DNA of 64,000 nt from Virgibacillus_P tibetensis (GCF_036026595.1 NZ_JARZFX010000015.1:1-64000); one strand, 5' to 3'; shown: positions 17,409-25,855, numbered from the stretch's first letter. The notes: generated by a model from the sequence alone, not told the origin. Numbers and translations: made by a program.

Positions 17409-18869
17409 TTGGATATACAAAATTTAAAGCAGGAATGGTTTGGAAATATAAGGGGAGATGTGCTGGCGGGGATAGTTGTAGCTCTTGCACTCATCCCTGA
17501 AGCAATTGCTTTCTCTATTATTGCAGGGGTAGATCCGATGGTTGGTCTTTATGCTTCATTTTGTATAGCGGTAGTCATCGCTTTTGTGGGTGGTCGCCCG
17601 GGTATGATATCTGCTGCAACAGGAGCAATGGCGTTACTTATGGTAACATTGATCGCTGATCATGGTTTACAATATTTGCTGGCAGCAACAATTTTAACGG
17701 GAATTCTACAAATTCTATTTGGTGTTTTAAAACTGGCAAAAATAATGAAATTCGTTCCACGCTCGGTAATGGTCGGATTTGTAAATGCACTTGCAATCAT
17801 GATATTCACCTCACAGCTACAGCATTTTGTAGACGAAACATGGGTGATGTATTCACTTGTCGCATTAACATTGGCGATTATTTATCTATTGCCTCGTATA
17901 ACAAAAGCAGTTCCATCAACGCTTGTGGCAATTGTTGTTGTTACTGCCATTGCTATCTATGGTAATATTGGCGTTGGTACAGTTGGGGACATGGGGGCAA
18001 TAACACAGCAGTTACCAGTGTTTTTAATTCCTTCGATTCCATTTACGTTTGAAACATTTATGATTATACTTCCATATTCTCTTTCGTTAGCGATTGTTGG
18101 ATTACTAGAATCCCTATTAACTGCTAATATCGTGGATGATATGACAGATACAGGTAGTGACAAAAACAAGGAAAGCCGTGGACAAGGGATTGCTAACGTT
18201 GTAACAGGATTCTTTGGAGGGATGGCAGGCTGTGCAATGATCGGGCAGTCTGTGATTAATGTGAAATCGGAAGGATCTGGTAGATTATCTTCCCTTGTTG
18301 CAGGTGTATTTCTCATGTTTTTAATAATCGCGCTAGGCGGGATAGTTGTTCAAATTCCAATGGCAGCACTGGCTGGTGTCATGATTATGGTTGCTATTAG
18401 TACCTTTGACTGGTCATCGGTGAAAAACCTGAACAAACTTCCAAGAACGGATGCCATTGTTATGGTAACAACTGTTGGAATTGTATTAGTTACACATGAT
18501 TTATCAAAAGGTGTATTGGCTGGCGTATTGCTAAGTGCTATCTTCTTTGCAGCAAAGATCTCCAAAGTAGCAGTCACTGAAGAACTCGTATTACGGGAAC
18601 AGAAAAAACTTTATCGCATAGAGGGTCAGCTGTTCTTTGCTTCAGTAAGTGATCTTCCGGACAAATTTAATTTTGAGGATTCTGTAAAAGAAGTAGAGAT
18701 TGACTTAACTTACGCACATTTATGGGATGACTCAGCAATTGGTGCTTTGGATAAAATTGAAATGAAATTTGAACAGAATAACATAAAAGTAGTGTATTCG
18801 GGGCTAAACAATGAAAGCATGCATTTGAAAAAGCGTATAGGTGGCTTATCAAAAGCATCAGGACATTAA
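17409..18869 (+). CDS. SulP-family anion transporter
   Basis: This 486-aa inner-membrane transporter has 10-14 helices and a C-terminal STAS domain (about 400-480, EVEIDLTYAHLWDDSAIGALDKI). The SulP signature region GDVLAGIVVALALIPEAIAFS is near the N-terminus. Sulfate, bicarbonate or other anions are possible substrates. Translation most likely begins at TTG 17409 because AGAGGTG lies five bases before it; the ATG-less upstream frame from 17337 has no ribosome site. The uspA gene follows 53 bases after the stop in the same direction with no terminator between, so the two are probably co-transcribed, a pairing seen in other Bacillaceae. Confidence 0.88.
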   Translation: MDIQNLKQEWFGNIRGDVLAGIVVALALIPEAIAFSIIAGVDPMVGLYASFCIAVVIAFVGGRPGMISAATGAMALLMVTLIADHGLQYLLAATILTGILQILFGVLKLAKIMKFVPRSVMVGFVNALAIMIFTSQLQHFVDETWVMYSLVALTLAIIYLLPRITKAVPSTLVAIVVVTAIAIYGNIGVGTVGDMGAITQQLPVFLIPSIPFTFETFMIILPYSLSLAIVGLLESLLTANIVDDMTDTGSDKNKESRGQGIANVVTGFFGGMAGCAMIGQSVINVKSEGSGRLSSLVAGVFLMFLIIALGGIVVQIPMAALAGVMIMVAISTFDWSSVKNLNKLPRTDAIVMVTTVGIVLVTHDLSKGVLAGVLLSAIFFAAKISKVAVTEELVLREQKKLYRIEGQLFFASVSDLPDKFNFEDSVKEVEIDLTYAHLWDDSAIGALDKIEMKFEQNNIKVVYSGLNNESMHLKKRIGGLSKASGH

Positions 18870-18922
18870 TTTTATAATTTTAATTGATAAGTGAATAAAA
18901 TCCGTTCATAGAGGTGAAAGCT

Positions 18923-19339
18923 GTGTATAATAAAATACTTTTAGCAAGCGATGGTTCCGAGCACTCTATCAGATCTGCCAAACATGCTATAGAGTTGGCA
19001 AAGAATTTTAATGGGACAATAGAGGTTGTCTACGTAATAGATGGGCAAAGCTCCAAAAATGATGTCCTGCAGAGTGCAAGTAAATATGAGATTGAATTAA
19101 AAAGGAAAGAAAAAATTAAAGCCGTTCTCGATTTACTGGGTGAAAGCTCAGTAGAATATGAGGTAAAGCTACTTCACGGAGAGCCTGGACCTACACTTAT
19201 AGAATTTGCTAATGCAAATAACTTTGACTGTCTTGTCATAGGAAGCCGTGGGCTAAATAAGTTGCAAACGATGATTTTGGGTAGTGTGAGTCATAAAGTG
19301 GCAAAACATGTAGAATGCCCTGTACTCATTGTAAAGTAA
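18923..19339 (+). CDS. Universal stress protein, UspA family
   Basis: This 138-aa protein has the N-terminal strand KILLASDGSEHS and the ATP-binding loop GSRGLNKLQTMILGSVSHKVAKHVECPVLIVK at the C-terminus, matching the G-2X-G-9X-G(S/T) pattern of ATP-binding Usp proteins. It is probably a dimeric, cytoplasmic partner of the upstream SulP transporter. The start is GTG 18923, five bases after AGAGGTGA; the GTG at 18914 lies within that ribosome site. Confidence 0.9.
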   Translation: MYNKILLASDGSEHSIRSAKHAIELAKNFNGTIEVVYVIDGQSSKNDVLQSASKYEIELKRKEKIKAVLDLLGESSVEYEVKLLHGEPGPTLIEFANANNFDCLVIGSRGLNKLQTMILGSVSHKVAKHVECPVLIVK

Positions 19340-19343
19340 TTAT

Positions 19344-19388
19344 AAAGGACTGTTTTCGTCTCTAATTTGAGGCGAGAGCAGTCCTTTT
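19344..19388 (+). terminator. Terminator of the sulP-uspA unit
   Basis: A long stem AAAGGACTG / CAGTCCTTT is extended by CGTCTC / GAGGCG-type pairs and followed by TTTTGATTG. Confidence 0.8.
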
Positions 19389-19504
19389 GATTGTTTATCA
19401 CTATAACTGTATATAACATATTATAATTGAGTTTAATTTAAGTGTTTATAGAATAAATGAGTTATACTATATATAATAGACGATATAATATAAGTGGTGA
19501 AAAA

Positions 19505-20125
19505 ATGAAATTAACGGATACAGGAGAAAGAGTAATTCCCGAAAAAATGAAAATCACAAATGGATTATTGCTTGAACACATTGCTAGGTATCATTTTGCT
19601 GCCAATTATGTTCACGGTCGTGTACTTGATTTTGCAAGTGGCTCAGGGTATGGAAGCCATATTATTGCGAAGTTATGTAAAGATAAAGTAAATGAAGTTA
19701 TCGGGATTGATGTTGATAAGGAGTCGGTGAACTACGCTAAAGGAACGTACTATCATCCGCTAACAACCTATCTAAATGGAGATGTTACAGATCCGCGCTT
19801 ACCGGAAGAGTTAGGGGAGTTTGATTGTATTCTCAGTTTCGAGACAATTGAACATGTCTCCGAAGAGAAAAAGTTTATGGCTAACCTTTATAATCTATTA
19901 AAGCCAGGGGGTTTATTAATCCTGTCAACTCCTTTTGGTAAAGGAAGAGGTGTGCCATGTGGGTCTCCTTTTCATGTTCATCAGCTGACAGTCAATGAAT
20001 TTAAAAATCTATTTAATGATTATTCAGCTACATCTTTTTATTTTCAAAAAGGGGTCTTAATTGAGCCGGCCGATTTTAATACAGATAAACACCATCCACT
20101 GGGTATTGCTGTATGCAGAAAATAG
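19505..20125 (+). CDS. Class I SAM-dependent methyltransferase
   Basis: This 206-aa protein has motif I VLDFASGSGYGSHIIA (SAM glycine loop), an acidic end of strand 2 (EVIGIDVDKESV), GDVTD, and motif IV-V ILSFETIEHVSEEKKFMANL followed by LLKPGGLLILSTPFG. The substrate is unknown; the best-known relatives act on small molecules or O-antigen-type sugars. The start is put at 19505 (MKLTDTGERVIPE, AGTGGTGA upstream); the ATG at 19457 has no ribosome site. Stand-alone gene convergent with pdxK. Confidence 0.85.
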   Translation: MKLTDTGERVIPEKMKITNGLLLEHIARYHFAANYVHGRVLDFASGSGYGSHIIAKLCKDKVNEVIGIDVDKESVNYAKGTYYHPLTTYLNGDVTDPRLPEELGEFDCILSFETIEHVSEEKKFMANLYNLLKPGGLLILSTPFGKGRGVPCGSPFHVHQLTVNEFKNLFNDYSATSFYFQKGVLIEPADFNTDKHHPLGIAVCRK

Positions 20126-20143
20126 AGATGAGTACATAATGTA

Positions 20144-20186
20144 AAACCCTAAAAACGAACGTATATTGCTCATTTCAGGGCTTTTT
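20144..20186. terminator. Probable bidirectional terminator between the methyltransferase and pdxK
   Basis: AAAACCCTAAAAA pairs with TTTCAGGGCTTTTT (CCCTGAAA / TTTTAGGG) across a 15-base loop. T-runs on both sides. Weaker than the other terminators here. Confidence 0.55.
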
Positions 20187-20197
20187 GGATTACTTTT

Positions 20198-21004
20198 CTA
20201 TTTTGTTTGATTGTATGCGCCATGCTTTACTGGGCCTACAAATTGGTTCAGTTTCCAGCCATGAGCAATTGCGGCAGCAGTAAATTCTTTTGCGGCGATA
20301 GTTGCTTCCTTAACGGATTTACCTTTAGCCAGGTTTGCTGTGATGGCTGCAGCAAAAGTACAGCCTGCGCCGTGTGTATAAGTTGTATCTACTTTAGCAT
20401 TCTCCAGGAGTAAGAACTCACTTCCATCATAAAAAAGATCAACAGCTTTTTCATGATCCAGCGCTTTTCCACCTTTAATAACTACATTTTTTGCACCAAG
20501 TTCCAGAATTTTTTCTGCTGCATTTTTCATACCATCAATTGTTTTAATTGGTCCAGTCTTAGCTAACTGTCCAGCTTCGAACAGGTTGGGTGTCGTAATT
20601 ATTGCAAGTGGTAAAAGCAGCTCACGCATTGCATTTGTATTTTCCGGCTGCAGCACTTCATCTTCTCCCTTACATACCATGACAGGATCTATAACAACCT
20701 TATCCAGGTTATACGCAGCAATTTTCTTGGCGCCGAGTTCAATTATATCAACCGATCCCAGCATGCCTGTTTTCATTGCATCAATGCCAACAGAAAGAAT
20801 CGTGTTTAATTGTTTTTCTACGATTGCCACATTAATTGGGTCTACACTATGACTCCAGTTGTTATTCGGGTCCATGGTGACGATTGATGTAAGTGCAGTC
20901 ATGCCGTATACGTCATTTTCCTGAAACGTCTTTAAGTCTGCCTGTATACCTGCGCCTCCGCTTGAATCAGACCCCGCAAGTGTTAACGTTTTATTCATAG
21001 TCAT
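20198..21004 (-). CDS. pdxK: Pyridoxine/hydroxymethylpyrimidine kinase PdxK (ThiD-like)
   Basis: This 268-aa ribokinase-fold kinase aligns closely from memory with B. subtilis PdxK, a ThiD paralogue that phosphorylates pyridoxine, pyridoxal and pyridoxamine. Motifs: LTLAGSDSSGGAGIQADLKTF at the N-terminus, VVIDPVMVCKGEDEVL, TPNLFEA, VVIKGGKALDHEKAVDLFYDG, and DTTYTHGAGCTFAAAITANLAKG with the anion hole GAGC and catalytic Cys region. The start at 21004 follows GGAGG by 8 bases, giving MTMNKTL; a frame extension to 21061 has no site. Monocistronic. Confidence 0.93.
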   Translation of the reverse strand: MTMNKTLTLAGSDSSGGAGIQADLKTFQENDVYGMTALTSIVTMDPNNNWSHSVDPINVAIVEKQLNTILSVGIDAMKTGMLGSVDIIELGAKKIAAYNLDKVVIDPVMVCKGEDEVLQPENTNAMRELLLPLAIITTPNLFEAGQLAKTGPIKTIDGMKNAAEKILELGAKNVVIKGGKALDHEKAVDLFYDGSEFLLLENAKVDTTYTHGAGCTFAAAITANLAKGKSVKEATIAAKEFTAAAIAHGWKLNQFVGPVKHGAYNQTK

Positions 21005-21338
21005 ACTAATTCCTCCAATTGTAGCCTTCTGTAATTTATTTTCACTATTAGAATATAACAAATTTCGCGTAAATTAAAGAATAAAATCTTCTGTATACGC
21101 GATCCAAGCTAGTTTTCCGGTGTAGCGTATTGTTCTAATTCAAAACTGACATTATAATGGAAAAGCAGATGTTAGAAAATAAAATTTATTTTATTTCATA
21201 TTGGAATTGTGCCTGTACCTGAGATTCCTCGGTACAAAAGCATAGCGATATTTCAGTGAAGCGTTTTGTGATTACTCGTCTCCGCCGAAAACATCTGTAT
21301 ACCAATTATTACTTAAATAGTTCGAAAGGGTGGCACCA
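21005..21338. other. Intergenic region between divergent pdxK and the acetyltransferase
   Basis: No gene. Both promoters must lie here. I see no riboswitch or clear operator. An AT-rich stretch is followed by GTCTCCGCCGAAAACATCTG near 21280, which resembles a short stretch at 29410. Confidence 0.4.
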
Positions 21339-22097
21339 ATGCAAAATATAACATTTGAGAATATTTCTATACCTGGCCATGTTGAGTTCGAGAACAAACT
21401 ATATCGGCATTACCATTATCCGAAAATGCTAAGTATGTATGATAGTAATTTTATTGAATTTAAGGTTGTGCCTTCTCTGTTTGAATTTAAAGAAGCTGCC
21501 ATTTATTTGAGGGAATTTCATCTAAAAAAAGGTCAAACACATGTGAAATTTTATTTTCCAGATAATGAAAAGCTGAACGAGAAACTCATTAACTATTTGA
21601 AGGAAGCAGATTATGAATATGGATACAACGAATTATACGCTATTCACCCAAACGACTTCCCTATAGTAGACAAGCATCCGTATGTAGAAATAAAAGAAGT
21701 CACTAGTGAAAATCTGGATCTATTTCTTCAATTACAGTATGAGCAGGATTTAAAGTTTGGGGAAGAATTTGCAAAAGAGAAGGTTGGTCTGCATAAACAA
21801 CATTTTAAGGATCCGAGTGTTTTACAGCTTATGGCTTTTTACAAGGGGGCTCCTGCAGGATCAGTAGATATATTTATTCGGGAGAATACAGTGGAAATTG
21901 ATAGCTTAAATGTTCTTGTTGATCATCAAAGAAAGGGAATAGGTGGCAGGCTTCAACAATATGTTATGGAGAGATTTCCAAGCAAAATGGTGATCTTAGT
22001 AGCTGATGGGGATGACACACCGAGAGAAATGTATAGAAAACAAAACTACACGTATCTTGGATTCAAGTATGAAATACAAAAAATCTATCAAGAATAG
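21339..22097 (+). CDS. GNAT-family N-acetyltransferase
   Basis: The 252-aa protein has an N-terminal half without clear motifs and a C-terminal GNAT domain. The acetyl-CoA loop is NVLVDHQRKGIGGRLQQYVMERF (motif A, Q/RxxGxG/A), followed by VILVADGDDTPREMYRKQNYTYLGF (motif B, the YxxxGF end). Two-domain GNATs of this size in Bacillaceae are mostly of unknown substrate. The start at 21339 follows AAAGGGTGG; the GTG at 21330 lies in that site. Cytoplasmic, single gene. Confidence 0.82.
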   Translation: MQNITFENISIPGHVEFENKLYRHYHYPKMLSMYDSNFIEFKVVPSLFEFKEAAIYLREFHLKKGQTHVKFYFPDNEKLNEKLINYLKEADYEYGYNELYAIHPNDFPIVDKHPYVEIKEVTSENLDLFLQLQYEQDLKFGEEFAKEKVGLHKQHFKDPSVLQLMAFYKGAPAGSVDIFIRENTVEIDSLNVLVDHQRKGIGGRLQQYVMERFPSKMVILVADGDDTPREMYRKQNYTYLGFKYEIQKIYQE

Positions 22098-22409
22098 TTA
22101 GAAAAGTAGATGGGAGGTGCACATTCATGTTAATCAAAGATTCATACACTTTTAATGTTTGAGGGTTAGGAAGAAGAAGCAATGGACTTTTATGCAAGTA
22201 AATCCAGACTAATATATAATAATATTTTTAGAAACATCCATTTTTTATTGCTTTGGGGTGTTTCTTCGTATTTGAAATGCTTTTTGCCAGTTCTGTTGTT
22301 TGCAGCAAAGCTTCATGAGCTTTAGCTTCCTCATATGTCGGAGGATGATCACGCATGCTTAATGAAACTTTACTGACTTTCCTTCGTGTTGAATTCTATT
22401 GTTCGAGCA
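22098..22409. other. Region with two very short ORFs of doubtful reality
   Basis: On the plus strand a good ribosome site (GGGAGGTG) precedes ATG at 22128, but the frame stops after 11 codons (MLIKDSYTFNV). This may be a decayed gene start. On the minus strand a 42-residue frame (22228-22356) is listed separately. Confidence 0.35.
22228..22356 (-). CDS. Possible small protein (42 aa) downstream of the nucleotidase
   Basis: The frame reads MRDHPPTYEEAKAHEALLQT... and ends NGCF. It is hydrophilic, helical in composition and follows the nucleotidase gene on the same strand. No good ribosome site is close to the ATG (an AAGGAA is about 21 bases away), so it could be a gene remnant. I do not recognise it. 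Confidence 0.3.
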   Translation of the reverse strand: MRDHPPTYEEAKAHEALLQTTELAKSISNTKKHPKAIKNGCF

Positions 22410-22976
22410 CTAATTTCCCTGAATAATTTCGGGGAAGTCTGTCCAGGTTACGATACGGTCCATATCCAAATCCTGATTATAAGACTGATCCTTAACGATT
22501 AGTTTTACTGGTTCACCAGTAAGTGTGTTTAGCACCGCAGGCTTATCATCAACATAATAATCAAGTTTCAATTGCTGAATTATATTTATTTTTTCATCGT
22601 CTTTCATTCCATAGAAGAACCGTTCATCCTGGATAGGGAATCCTTGCTGTTTCATCCAATCTTTCGTTCTTTCACCATGTTCCTTGGGTCTGGCTGTTAT
22701 ATAGTAGATTTCATGACCTTGATTATACAGTTCCTGCAATGTTTCAACAGCCCCTGTGAAAGGTGGACAGGTGGTAAAGTAAATCTCTTCCAATGAACTG
22801 TTCCACATCTCTTTACCCTGGTCTTCTGTTAAGCCAAATGGTTCGTGAATTTCCACTTTTTTAATTGCATGGAAAACATCCAGTGAAAGATCTTTGTTTA
22901 GTTTCTGCTTATACAGGGAGAAAGCATGCTCTCTCAAGTTAATTAATGTGTCGTCAATATCAAAACCGAATTTCAT
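22410..22976 (-). CDS. HAD-superfamily 5'-nucleotidase-like phosphatase (NT5C type)
   Basis: This 188-aa protein starts MKFGFDIDDTLINL, the HAD motif I DxDxT with nucleophile Asp6 and acid/base Asp8. Motif II is YYITARP, and motif III/IV is KLDYYVDDKPAVLNTL. The layout fits the putative nucleotidase group that includes YqfW and YorS and the NT5C nucleotidases; the exact substrate is uncertain. Cytoplasmic. AACGAGGGATG precedes the start. Its upstream region runs straight into the R2 21-bp array that separates it from ribD. Confidence 0.85.
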   Translation of the reverse strand: MKFGFDIDDTLINLREHAFSLYKQKLNKDLSLDVFHAIKKVEIHEPFGLTEDQGKEMWNSSLEEIYFTTCPPFTGAVETLQELYNQGHEIYYITARPKEHGERTKDWMKQQGFPIQDERFFYGMKDDEKINIIQQLKLDYYVDDKPAVLNTLTGEPVKLIVKDQSYNQDLDMDRIVTWTDFPEIIQGN

Positions 22977-23000
22977 TTTTTCATCCCTCGTTAAATTAAT

Positions 23001-23127
23001 TTTTATTCAGCGTTGGTTAGCGATTAATCAGTGAAATCAGCTGTTTATTCAGTGTTTTGTACGATTATAGCAGTGTTCAAGGTGGTTTTATCAGCGACTT
23101 CCCGCAATATATCAGCAATCACATTTA
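23001..23127. repeat. Repeat R2, copy d: six degenerate units in exact 21-bp phase
   Basis: The core CAG occurs at 23008, 23029, 23050, 23071, 23092 and 23113, each exactly 21 bp apart. It is preceded by an AT-rich hexamer (TTTATT, ATTAAT, TTATAG, TTTTAT, ATATAT) and usually followed by YG. The array fills the whole gap between ribD and the nucleotidase gene. It is more diverged than the other copies and lacks their terminal modules. Confidence 0.7.
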
Positions 23128-24216
23128 TCAGTAAATCGGATAGCCGGTAAATTTGAAATCCGGGCCTATTTTTGTAATATCTGTATCCGTCAGCTCCACA
23201 GCATCATTCATCTGATCGATGCCGGTGCCTTCTAAGAAGGTTGGCGCATGTTGGCCGCCGATTAGCTTCGGTGCAAAATATAGAACGACCTTATCAATAA
23301 GTTTATTTTCCAGAAAAGAAGCATTGATAGACCCGCCCCCTTCAATTAATACAGAAGAGACTCCTTTATCACCTAACACATGCACAACATCATTTGGGTT
23401 AACAGATGTCAAACCGCTCGTTTCAAATACTGATATCCCCAGATCAATTAACAAGTTTCTTTTTTCCATATCGTAGTTTTGACTTGTAAATATCCATGTT
23501 TCAGCCTGCTTATCTGTTACAAGTTGATAATCCAGTGGTATTTTTAAAGATGAGTCAAGCACAATACGAATGGGATTTCGCCCATTTGGAATCCTTGTAG
23601 TTAATGCAGGATCGTCTTTTAGAACAGTATTAATGCCGACAAGAATCCCCATGTTTTCATTCCTTAGTAGATGGACATCATGTCTGGCTTCTTCAGAAGT
23701 GATCCACTTGCTGCTGAAGGAGTGGGTAGCAACTTTCCCATCAAGAGTTACTCCTGATTTTAAGGTGATGAATGGTTTCTTCTGTACAATAAATTTATTA
23801 AAGACTTCATTCATCTTTTGGGACTCCGCTTCACCTATTCCCACAACGACTTCTACACCCGCTGCTTCGAGTATTTTGACCCCGTTTCCTGATACAACTG
23901 GATTTGGATCGAGGGTGGCGATGACTGCCTTCTTAATGCCTGCTTCTACAATCGCTTCTGCGCAGGGCCCTGTTCTGCCGTGATGGGAGCACGGCTCGAG
24001 GGTGACAAAAATGGTGCCGCCTTTGGCATGATCACCAGCCATTTGGATAGCATGAATTTCTGCATGCGGCTCGCCAGCCTTTAAATGCGTCCCTATTCCT
24101 ACTACACGATTATCATTAACAATGACCGAGCCAACTAGAGGATTTGGATCGGTTTGACCTTTCATAGCCTGTGCATTACTCAGAGCAAGCTTCATATAAA
24201 AGTCATGGTTAGTCAT
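23128..24216 (-). CDS. ribD: Riboflavin biosynthesis bifunctional deaminase/reductase RibD
   Basis: This 362-aa protein has an N-terminal deaminase with the zinc signature HAE (AGEPHAEIHAI) and PCSHHGRTGPCAEAI. The C-terminal RibD reductase domain contains ITLKSGVTLDGKVAT, SKWITSEEARHDVHLLR, VGINTVLKDDPALTTR and SVLIEGGGSINASFL. It catalyses deamination and side-chain reduction of the pyrimidine made by GTP cyclohydrolase II. The start at 24216 (MTNHDF) follows GGAGG; this start lies inside the last codons of ribA, so translation is coupled. No ribE or ribH accompanies it, unlike the usual Bacillus rib operon. Confidence 0.93.
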   Translation of the reverse strand: MTNHDFYMKLALSNAQAMKGQTDPNPLVGSVIVNDNRVVGIGTHLKAGEPHAEIHAIQMAGDHAKGGTIFVTLEPCSHHGRTGPCAEAIVEAGIKKAVIATLDPNPVVSGNGVKILEAAGVEVVVGIGEAESQKMNEVFNKFIVQKKPFITLKSGVTLDGKVATHSFSSKWITSEEARHDVHLLRNENMGILVGINTVLKDDPALTTRIPNGRNPIRIVLDSSLKIPLDYQLVTDKQAETWIFTSQNYDMEKRNLLIDLGISVFETSGLTSVNPNDVVHVLGDKGVSSVLIEGGGSINASFLENKLIDKVVLYFAPKLIGGQHAPTFLEGTGIDQMNDAVELTDTDITKIGPDFKFTGYPIY

Positions 24217-24964
24217 TTGGACAAGTACCTCCATCATCTATATGGCCTGACTTTGTGATTTTTGTCTGCAAATATTTCTCGTTATACTCAGAAACGTCAC
24301 CCCATAAAGGTGTTCTGCCAGATAGATGTAAACCTGAGTTTTCCAGGGCCTTCAGTTTTTTGGGGTTGTTGGTCAGCAGGGTTACAGGCTTGGATCGTAA
24401 TGTTTTAAGAACAAGAGCGGCGTCGTCATAGTTTCTGGAATCATCTACATACCCAAGAGCCTCATTTGCCTGAACGGTATCGTACCCGTTTTCTTGTAAA
24501 ACATAGGCCATCGCTTTGCTGAACAGTCCAATCCCTCTACCTTCATGGTTGGCTAAGTAAAATAATGCACCAGTACCATGCTCAGTGATACGTTTCATGG
24601 ATTGTTTTAATTGAAATCCGCAGTCACACCGTTTGCTTCCAAAAATATCCCCTGTATGACAGATGGAGTGCATTCGAATAAGGGCATCATCATCTTCTTC
24701 AAAATCCCCATAAACGAGAACACTCGATTGCTGATACTCTGCTAAATTTGAAGACGATAATTTATCGATTATTTTCTCGTAATCCTCCGTTACTTCGTCG
24801 TAGTTTAACCAGCAATACCACTGGAATACAATCGTTTCTCCATATAAGTTAACTGGGAGTTGGATAGGCCCCACTAGATAGATGGCGCGTTCATTTGCTT
24901 TTATTAATTGTATCTTATCTTTTAAAATAGAAAAGACTTTTGATTCAAGCTTCATTTGTTCCAT
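24209..24964 (-). CDS. ribA: GTP cyclohydrolase II (stand-alone RibA)
   Basis: The 251-aa single-domain enzyme opens GTP to the first riboflavin intermediate. Zinc ligands are in CHTGDIFGSKRCDCGFQL, with NHEGRGIGL and the nucleotide/arginine finger region downstream (YDDAALVLKTLRS...TNNPKKLKAL). It lacks the RibB (DHBP synthase) domain that is fused in the standard Bacillus RibBA, and the N-terminal 75 residues are atypical. Upstream DNA (24965-25110) shows no FMN riboswitch core. This pair is probably a second source of the aminopyrimidine, or serves a related pathway. Confidence 0.9.
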   Translation of the reverse strand: MEQMKLESKVFSILKDKIQLIKANERAIYLVGPIQLPVNLYGETIVFQWYCWLNYDEVTEDYEKIIDKLSSSNLAEYQQSSVLVYGDFEEDDDALIRMHSICHTGDIFGSKRCDCGFQLKQSMKRITEHGTGALFYLANHEGRGIGLFSKAMAYVLQENGYDTVQANEALGYVDDSRNYDDAALVLKTLRSKPVTLLTNNPKKLKALENSGLHLSGRTPLWGDVSEYNEKYLQTKITKSGHIDDGGTCPND

Positions 24965-25118
24965 TTAACTATCTCCTTCCACCTTACCTTAGTATAAATA
25001 AAGATTCCTATATCATCAATTTATCTTTCTCGGAAGCATCATAACTCTAATAAGATATTGCTTCTATAGTATGTACCTTACATTATTCTGTTTGGAAATA
25101 ATACAACTAATTTATGTT

Positions 25119-25165
25119 GACCAGGATGGTCCAGTGGTGGTACGCTTAAATCGACCAGTGTGGTC
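25119..25165. promoter_or_regulatory. Two TetR-type operators upstream of the exporter operon
   Basis: Two perfect 13-bp palindromes of the form GACCA-N3-TGGTC lie at 25119-25131 (GACCAGGATGGTC) and 25153-25165 (GACCAGTGTGGTC), 34 bp centre to centre. They sit 50-96 bases before the regulator start, where an autorepressor would act on the tetR-ABC promoter. Confidence 0.8.
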
Positions 25166-25214
25166 TAAGTGGTTAGATGCATGAATAAAATGAAGCGAAA
25201 GAAGGTGGATAGCT

Positions 25215-25841
25215 ATTACACCGCCGACATTTAATAACCTCGATGAAACTAAACAGAAACGTATTTTAAATGCGGCATTACAGGAGTTTGCAGAGAATGG
25301 ATATGAGCAAGCTTCAACAAATCAAATTGTTAAACATGCTGGAATAGGAAAGGGAATGCTCTTTTATTATTTTAAAAGTAAAAAAGAACTTTATCAGTAT
25401 CTAATTGATTATGCCATCAATATTATGACGAAGGAATTTCTCAGCCTGATTGATGTAAGCGAACCTGATTTCATTGATCGGCTCAGGCAGATAGCTAGTG
25501 TTAAATTAAAATTTTTCAATGAAAACCCTAGTGTTACTAATTTTATAGGATCGGTTTATTTAGCGGATGAAGTAAAGTTACCTGTACATTTGCAAAAACA
25601 GCTTACTGACTTACAATCTTATGGTTACTCGATGTTATATGAAAATATTGACCCTACATTATTCCGTGATGATATTAATGTAGATAAGGCTTTTAGACTA
25701 ATACGATGGTCTATTGAAGGTTATCAGAACGAGTTGACTAATGAGTTTAAAGGAAAGCAAATTGCTTCAGTTGATTTGGATCCATACTGGGAGGAATTTT
25801 ATGAGTATCTGGATGTGTTAAAAACAAGTTTCTATAAATAA
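25215..25841 (+). CDS. TetR-family repressor of the downstream ABC exporter, apparently with an ATT start
   Basis: This 208-aa regulator has an N-terminal HTH ETKQKRILNAALQEFAENGYEQASTNQIVKHAGIGKGMLFYYFKSK-type segment, ending in the usual YYFxSKxxL, followed by a ligand-binding domain. The frame has no ATG, GTG or TTG before 25356, which would remove the DNA-recognition helix. An in-frame stop lies just upstream (TGA at 25191-25193). A strong site AAGGTGG sits six bases before ATT 25215, giving (M)TPPTFNNLDETKQ, a normal TetR N-terminus. So either ATT is used, or the start codon is mutated and the regulator poorly made. The gene runs into the ABC genes with a 14-base gap. Confidence 0.8.
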   Translation: MTPPTFNNLDETKQKRILNAALQEFAENGYEQASTNQIVKHAGIGKGMLFYYFKSKKELYQYLIDYAINIMTKEFLSLIDVSEPDFIDRLRQIASVKLKFFNENPSVTNFIGSVYLADEVKLPVHLQKQLTDLQSYGYSMLYENIDPTLFRDDINVDKAFRLIRWSIEGYQNELTNEFKGKQIASVDLDPYWEEFYEYLDVLKTSFYK

Positions 25842-25855
25842 GGGGGAGATTTGAA

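Noticed and set aside
24965..25110. FMN riboswitch upstream of ribA
   Set aside because: I looked for the conserved GGGGCAGGGTGAAATTCCC-type core on the minus strand and found none.
25356..25841. Start of the TetR gene at ATG 25356
   Set aside because: It would remove the DNA-recognition helix; the sequence upstream encodes a complete TetR HTH in the same frame and has a strong ribosome site at ATT 25215.
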